A DNA stretch of 46,700 nt. It comes from Micromonospora sp. CB01531 (GTDB taxonomy: Bacteria; Actinomycetota; Actinomycetes; Mycobacteriales; Micromonosporaceae). The notes beneath the pieces are model-generated. The model did no database searches and was not told where the DNA came from. It was given only the letters and a program-made list of their open reading frames with translations. The translations under genes and the position numbers were made by a program. The stretch spans positions 11,031-57,730 of the forward strand of contig NZ_LWLS01000091.1 of NCBI RefSeq assembly GCF_001905095.1, written 5' to 3'. Numbering within the stretch: position 1 is the first letter of the stretch; every line of letters begins with the position of its first letter. Positions 43,192 to 46,700 of this stretch are shown here, in pieces.

Positions 43192-43690
43192 TCATCCCGC
43201 GTAGCGGTTCGCTTCGACGTGGCGCAGGACGAGGATGGCCTGCACGATCGCGGTGGCGCGGTGTGGGCAGCAGCGCAGCTTGGCCAGGATCTTCCAGGTC
43301 TTGAGCGTGGCGATGGCTCGTTCGCCACGAGCACGGATTCTCACGTGCGCCCGGTTGACCGCCTTCTGCCGGCGCGACAGCTTCGGCCGGAAGCGGCGCC
43401 GCTTGAACGGCGTGCGCACCCTGCCCCGAGCCCCCTTGGTAGCCCTTGCCGGCGAAGGTCATCACGTCCGCGCTGGTCAGCGCGTCGATGATGCCGTGGA
43501 CGCGGGCGGCGGTGAGGTCGTGCGCCGAGCCCGGCAGTGCCGGTGAGGCCCAGGCCCACACGCGCCGGCCGGTGGCGTCGGCGATGACCGGCACGTTCAC
43601 GCCATGCCTCTTGTGCTTGCCGGAGTAGTACGGCTCCTGGTCTGCCACGCGGTCGATCGGAATCAGCGTGCCAAGCGGTCGATCCGGCGC
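43192..43690 (-). pseudogene. IS5-family transposase, truncated and frameshifted
   Basis: Leftward from about 43683: GTLIPIDRVADQEPYYSGKH, KRHGVNVPVIADATGR, SPALPGSAHDLTAARVHGII and FAGKGYQGG. After an extra G in a G-run near 43432 it continues as RRQKAVNRAHVRIRARGERA and IATLKTWKILAKLRCCPHRA to 43192. This is the catalytic DDE core of an IS5-group transposase (second Asp region HDLTAAR, Glu region GERAIATLK). The N-terminal 100 residues or so are absent, so the element is dead. No terminal repeat was found. It separates VanZ from the phosphotransferase gene. Confidence 0.8.
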
Positions 43691-43740
43691 ACGGTTCGGC
43701 GTGGCCCGAATTCGATTGGCAGGATGATCGAGCGGGTTCT

Positions 43741-44637
43741 ATGGTCGCGCCGATGCGCCCTGGAGAGATCGTCGTCGCTGTCGGGCAGGTACGCGCCCTG
43801 ATCGACGAGCAGTTCCCCGAATGGTCGGACCTGCCGATCGTTCCGCAGCCGTTGAACGGCACCGACAACGCGCTGTTCCGGCTGGGTGATTCTCTGACGG
43901 CACGGCTGCCGCGGGCGCAGTGGGCGGTCGACCAGGTGGCGACCGACGCGACCTGGCTGCCGCGGTTGGCGCCGCATCTTCCGGTGCCGGTGCCGGTGCC
44001 GGTCGCGGTCGGCGGGCCGGGCGGGGACTATCCGTGGCCGTGGACGGTCGTCCCGTGGCTGGACGGGCGCAATCCGGAAGCCGGGCAGGACCTCGTCGAC
44101 CTCGCCGTCGACCTCGCCGGCTTCGTGCGCGCGATGATCGCGATCGACCCGATGGGCGGGCCGGTCAAGGAGGGGATTCAGCGCGGCGTACCTCTGGTGC
44201 AGAGGGACGAGCTGACCCGCCGGTCGATCGCGGCGCTGGGCGACCGGATCGACGGCCGGGCGGTGACCGCGGCGTGGGACGAGGCGATGGCGGCGGACGA
44301 GTGGCCCGGACCGCCGGTATGGCTGCACGGTGATCTCCTGGAAGGCAACCTGCTGGTCGACCGGGGCAGGCTCATCGGGGTGATCGACTTCGGCGGTCTC
44401 GGCCGCGGCGATCCGGCGGTCGAGGTGCGGCCGGGCTGGTGCCTGTTCGACGCCCGCGCGCGGGCCGCCTACCGGGAGGCGCTCGGGTTCGACGAGGCGA
44501 CCTGGGTGCGCGGGTGGGCCTGGATGCTGTCGGGCTCGCTCTACTGGCTGGCGGACCTGTGGGACTCGATCAGGGAGGACGACCGCGAGGACACGATCCG
44601 ATACATCGACTACATCGTGCGTCAGCGCCACGATTGA
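43741..44637 (+). CDS. Aminoglycoside phosphotransferase-family kinase
   Basis: 298 residues; ATG 43741, with ATG 43753 as an alternative. It has the APH fold: a nucleotide-binding N-lobe (GTDNALFRLGDSLTARLPRA), Brenner-type catalytic loop VWLHGDLLEGNLLVDRG with Asp and Asn, then the metal-binding VIDFGGLGRGDPAVE. A Pro-Val repeat (PVPVPVPV) from the GGTGCC hexamer array links the lobes. Chromosomal actinomycete members often phosphorylate unknown metabolites, so resistance should not be assumed. It is convergent with the NlpC/P60 gene, overlapping it by 16 bases (44622-44637). Confidence 0.92.
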   Translation: MVAPMRPGEIVVAVGQVRALIDEQFPEWSDLPIVPQPLNGTDNALFRLGDSLTARLPRAQWAVDQVATDATWLPRLAPHLPVPVPVPVAVGGPGGDYPWPWTVVPWLDGRNPEAGQDLVDLAVDLAGFVRAMIAIDPMGGPVKEGIQRGVPLVQRDELTRRSIAALGDRIDGRAVTAAWDEAMAADEWPGPPVWLHGDLLEGNLLVDRGRLIGVIDFGGLGRGDPAVEVRPGWCLFDARARAAYREALGFDEATWVRGWAWMLSGSLYWLADLWDSIREDDREDTIRYIDYIVRQRHD

Positions 44638-45683
44638 CCTGCGGTGCCGCTGCGAGCAGCATCATCCTCTTTGGCGATGCGGCGAATCGCTGCGATCTGG
44701 TTGAGCCAGTTGCTCAGGTGGGTGATCTTGACGGTGTCGCCGGTTTTCGGGGCGTGGATGATGAGCCCTTCGCCGAGGTACATGCCGACGTGGCGCGGAT
44801 TGGACATGCTGCCGTTGCTGCCGGGGATGAGGATGAGGTCGCCGGGCAACAGGAGCGCTGGGTCGGCCACGGGCTTGCCGGCGTTGACCTGGTCGCGGGT
44901 CACGCGCGGAATGGCGATGCCCGCCGCCCGGTACGCGGACTGCATGAGTGATGAGCAGTCGCACTGTTTGTCGGGGTCGCCGGAGCGGGGGTCGGTGCAT
45001 GATCCGCCGAAGTGGTAGGGCGTGCCGAGCTGGTTGACCGTCCAGAAGATGGCGGTGATGACGGCGGGCGGGGTGTTGGCGGGTAACGCAAACCCGGCAG
45101 GGAGGACGGCGAGCGCGTCGGTGGCGCAGCCTGAGAGAGTGCTGGTCATCTGCTCCACCAGGTGGAGGGCGTCGTCGGTCCATTTCGCGTAGGCATCGGG
45201 GAAGGCCGAGGCTTGGACCGCCTGGGCGGCCTGGGTGAGCGGCATTGTCTCCCAGCCGGGGACGGTGAGGAGCTTGGCGAAGAATTTGCCCGCCTGATGG
45301 GTGGGCTCGGACAGTTGAGTGACGCTGCCCCAGCCCTGGCTGGGGCGTTGCTGGAACACGCCGATGGAGTCGTGGTCGTTTCGGTTGCCGAGGTGTGGCA
45401 GGTTGCGCAGGCCGGATTCCTGCATGGCGGTGGCGACGGCGATGACCCAGCCCCAGCGGGGTACGTCTCTGGCGACGCCGACATCGATGATGGTTGCGGC
45501 GATCTTCAACTGCTCGTTGTCCCAGGTACCGGTGGGCGGCTGCCCGGATGGGCGCACGACGGGCGGGGCGACGATGCCGCACCCGCCGGAGCCGCTGCCC
45601 ATGACGCCCGACAGCAGCAGCAGGGGCAGTCCGAAGCAGGCGACGACAACAACGGTGACGACGCCGATGACGACCTTGATCAT
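44622..45683 (-). CDS. Conjugation-type muralidase: lysozyme-like plus NlpC/P60 (C40) domain
   Basis: 353 residues from ATG 45683 (GGAAGG upstream). A membrane anchor (about 2-27) is followed by a transglycosylase-like region with candidate catalytic Glu in TAMQESGLRNLPH and the SIGVFQQRPSQGWG segment. The C-terminal NlpC/P60 domain (about 210-340) has catalytic Cys in CDCSSLMQSAYRAAGI, His in RHVGMYLGEG and a second polar residue in IIHAPKTGD. Bifunctional cell-wall hydrolases of this design open peptidoglycan for DNA-transfer machines in Gram-positive ICEs and plasmids. The ATG overlaps the stop of an upstream small frame (ATGA, 45680-45683). Confidence 0.92.
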   Translation of the reverse strand: MIKVVIGVVTVVVVACFGLPLLLLSGVMGSGSGGCGIVAPPVVRPSGQPPTGTWDNEQLKIAATIIDVGVARDVPRWGWVIAVATAMQESGLRNLPHLGNRNDHDSIGVFQQRPSQGWGSVTQLSEPTHQAGKFFAKLLTVPGWETMPLTQAAQAVQASAFPDAYAKWTDDALHLVEQMTSTLSGCATDALAVLPAGFALPANTPPAVITAIFWTVNQLGTPYHFGGSCTDPRSGDPDKQCDCSSLMQSAYRAAGIAIPRVTRDQVNAGKPVADPALLLPGDLILIPGSNGSMSNPRHVGMYLGEGLIIHAPKTGDTVKITHLSNWLNQIAAIRRIAKEDDAARSGTAGQSWR

Positions 45684-46035
45684 GTGGTGACTACCTTCCG
45701 CTGAAAACGAAAAGGGGCCGGTCCCGCGCGGGTGCGCGGCCGGCAGAGGTGGGATGGGGCTTCGGGTTGCAGGCGGTGGATGAGCAGCCCGGCGTGGGTG
45801 TCGGGGAGGAAATCGGCGATCAGTTCGGCGGTCTCGAACAGCGGGTGGCTGACGTCGACCCGGATGGCATAGCGGCAGTCCCAGTGGCCGGGCCCCAGGC
45901 TGGGCAGTTACCAGAGCTCCGTAGCAGTCCAGGCACATGATCTGTGGGGCGAGCAGGATCATCGGCTGGCTTGTACCCAGCCACCGTTTGAGATCCTTCT
46001 GCTGAACCAGGGCGGACGCGAGACGGCCACCGACC
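45680..46035 (-). pseudogene. Small mobile-element gene, apparently frameshifted
   Basis: Two minus frames join. LVQQKDLKRWLGTSQPMIL and LAPQIMCLDCYGALVTAQ are followed, after a shift near 45900, by GPGHWDCRYAIRVDVSHPLF and ETAELIADFLPDTHAGLLIH, to a TGA that overlaps the muralidase ATG. Two CxxC/C-like residues and the compact size suggest a small, conserved protein of unknown function. No start codon with a good ribosome-binding site was found. It is probably one more indel-bearing gene of the transfer region. Confidence 0.5.
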
Positions 46036-46115
46036 GTTTGTGCGATGTGGATACAACATCAGATCCTGCGGTGGCCGCGTTACCGTCCATGGCACGAAAC
46101 CCCGGAGGAGCCGCG

Positions 46116-46520
46116 ATGACAAACACACCCCCCATGCGGCGATGGCTGGTGCCGCTGATCGTGCTGTCAGTGGTCGTCGCCTGCGGGGCAGTGGTGTTAT
46201 TCCCGGACTCGCTCGGCCGCTGGGTGCCGCTCCTCGAATACCAGGAGCCCGTCCAGCAGCTCATCGTGCGCAACGAGCGGACGGGCGAGCTTTCCATCCG
46301 CGTAGAATCGCCCAGCGGCATCTCAACCAGGACCGTGCCGGCCGGTGGCATGGAGTCTTTCGGCGAGGCGACCTGCCGGGCGACTCTGCTCATCGCATAC
46401 GACGCGAACGGCTCGGAGATCTCCCGTCTCGACCTCGTTGGCTGCACGACGAAGACCTGGATATTCACTGCCGATGGACGGGTGCGGCTGGAAGATGATC
46501 GCGTCTTCAGGACTTCCTGA
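46116..46520 (+). CDS. Membrane-anchored or secreted hypothetical protein
   Basis: 134 residues from ATG 46116 behind GGAGGAG; an ATG at 46038 is in frame but lacks a site. One N-terminal hydrophobic segment (about 9-29, LVPLIVLSVVVACGAVVL) contains a Cys but no clear lipobox context. The rest (about 45-134) is a small beta-rich extracytoplasmic domain with two Cys (ATCRATLL, LVGCTTKTW) that could pair. I do not recognise a family. It is transcribed away from the muralidase operon. Confidence 0.75.
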   Translation: MTNTPPMRRWLVPLIVLSVVVACGAVVLFPDSLGRWVPLLEYQEPVQQLIVRNERTGELSIRVESPSGISTRTVPAGGMESFGEATCRATLLIAYDANGSEISRLDLVGCTTKTWIFTADGRVRLEDDRVFRTS

Positions 46521-46577
46521 TCTGGAGAGGCTGACGGTGCCGCGCGGCCGCGGTCGGCGCGATGTGAAGGGCCGGCT

Positions 46578-46694
46578 ATGGAACGCCCGTCGGTCGAGCT
46601 GGCCGGTGCGGTGACAGGCCAGGCCGCGGCCGTCATCAGAGAGTCAGCGAAAGCCGCGCCGGCTGTTGCTAGATCCTTGGGTTCGAGAATCTGA
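46578..46694 (+). CDS. Possible 38-residue ORF at window edge
   Basis: ATG 46578 follows AAGGG at a good distance and opens a 38-residue frame with an Ala-rich amphipathic helix (AAAVIRESAKAAPAVARS). No family is known; it may be spurious or a small peptide of the mobile region. Confidence 0.25.
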   Translation: MERPSVELAGAVTGQAAAVIRESAKAAPAVARSLGSRI

Positions 46695-46700
46695 ACAACT

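Noticed and set aside
46668..46694. GGTTCGAG near the window end, resembling a tRNA T-loop or att site
   Set aside because: No acceptor, anticodon or D-arm can be folded around it, and no second copy was noticed.

Overview
The window is high-GC DNA with GTG/TTG starts, frequent ATGA or GTGA gene overlaps and actinobacterial families (DesK/DesR-type two-component systems, DUF6223, DUF2637, BTAD regulators). It fits an actinomycete, most likely a Micromonosporaceae member (Micromonospora or Salinispora type). That placement rests on family resemblance recognised by eye, not on a search.

Layout. 1-1.6 kb: the end of a TPR protein, then a graveyard of gene remnants (GH16 glycosidase, GDSL hydrolase, SigJ-like sigma factor, IS5-type transposase). 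1.6-5.7 kb: a NarL-type two-component system, two small membrane proteins and an NAD(P)-binding protein. 5.7-10.8 kb: a TnpB remnant, then two secreted enzymes read leftward (L-asparaginase and a large M14 metallopeptidase). 10.8-14.9 kb: a decay zone with a broken SDR, a frameshifted SMR exporter, a truncated TetR regulator abutting an IS607 element, a YCII protein, a zinc-ribbon protein and a DUF1330 remnant. 14.9-17.7 kb: a secreted subtilisin, a CadD transporter and an L,D-transpeptidase remnant. 18.2-26.5 kb: a seven-gene leftward efflux unit (two HlyD-type adaptors, OmpR-type regulator, sensor kinase, MacB-type ATPase and permease, accessory membrane protein) divergent from a lipoprotein; a 14-bp perfect inverted repeat lies between the two. 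26.7-28.7 kb: an ArsR/SRPBCC pair with a visible operator, DUF6933 and a truncated VOC protein. 29-35.1 kb: an ABC-2 exporter divergent from a second NarL-type two-component system, with a coupled unknown gene.

35.4-46.7 kb looks like an integrated conjugative or plasmid-derived element. It holds a divergent pair of large membrane proteins (a degenerate Hsp70-like domain fused to about eight membrane segments, and a LysM protein whose cytoplasmic end is a winged-helix/BTAD regulator), a DUF2637/Spd-like protein, a helix-turn-helix protein, and a 134-bp stretch with a perfect DnaA box, an AT-rich palindrome and CTTCCG repeats spaced at 22, 22 and 33 bp. VanZ, aminoglycoside-phosphotransferase-like and NlpC/P60 (conjugation-type muralidase) genes follow. 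The origin-like array and the LysM-BTAD/Hsp70-like pair are the strongest candidates for something undescribed.

Many genes carry single-base indels, some in short homopolymers. Real decay and sequencing or assembly error cannot be separated from the sequence alone.
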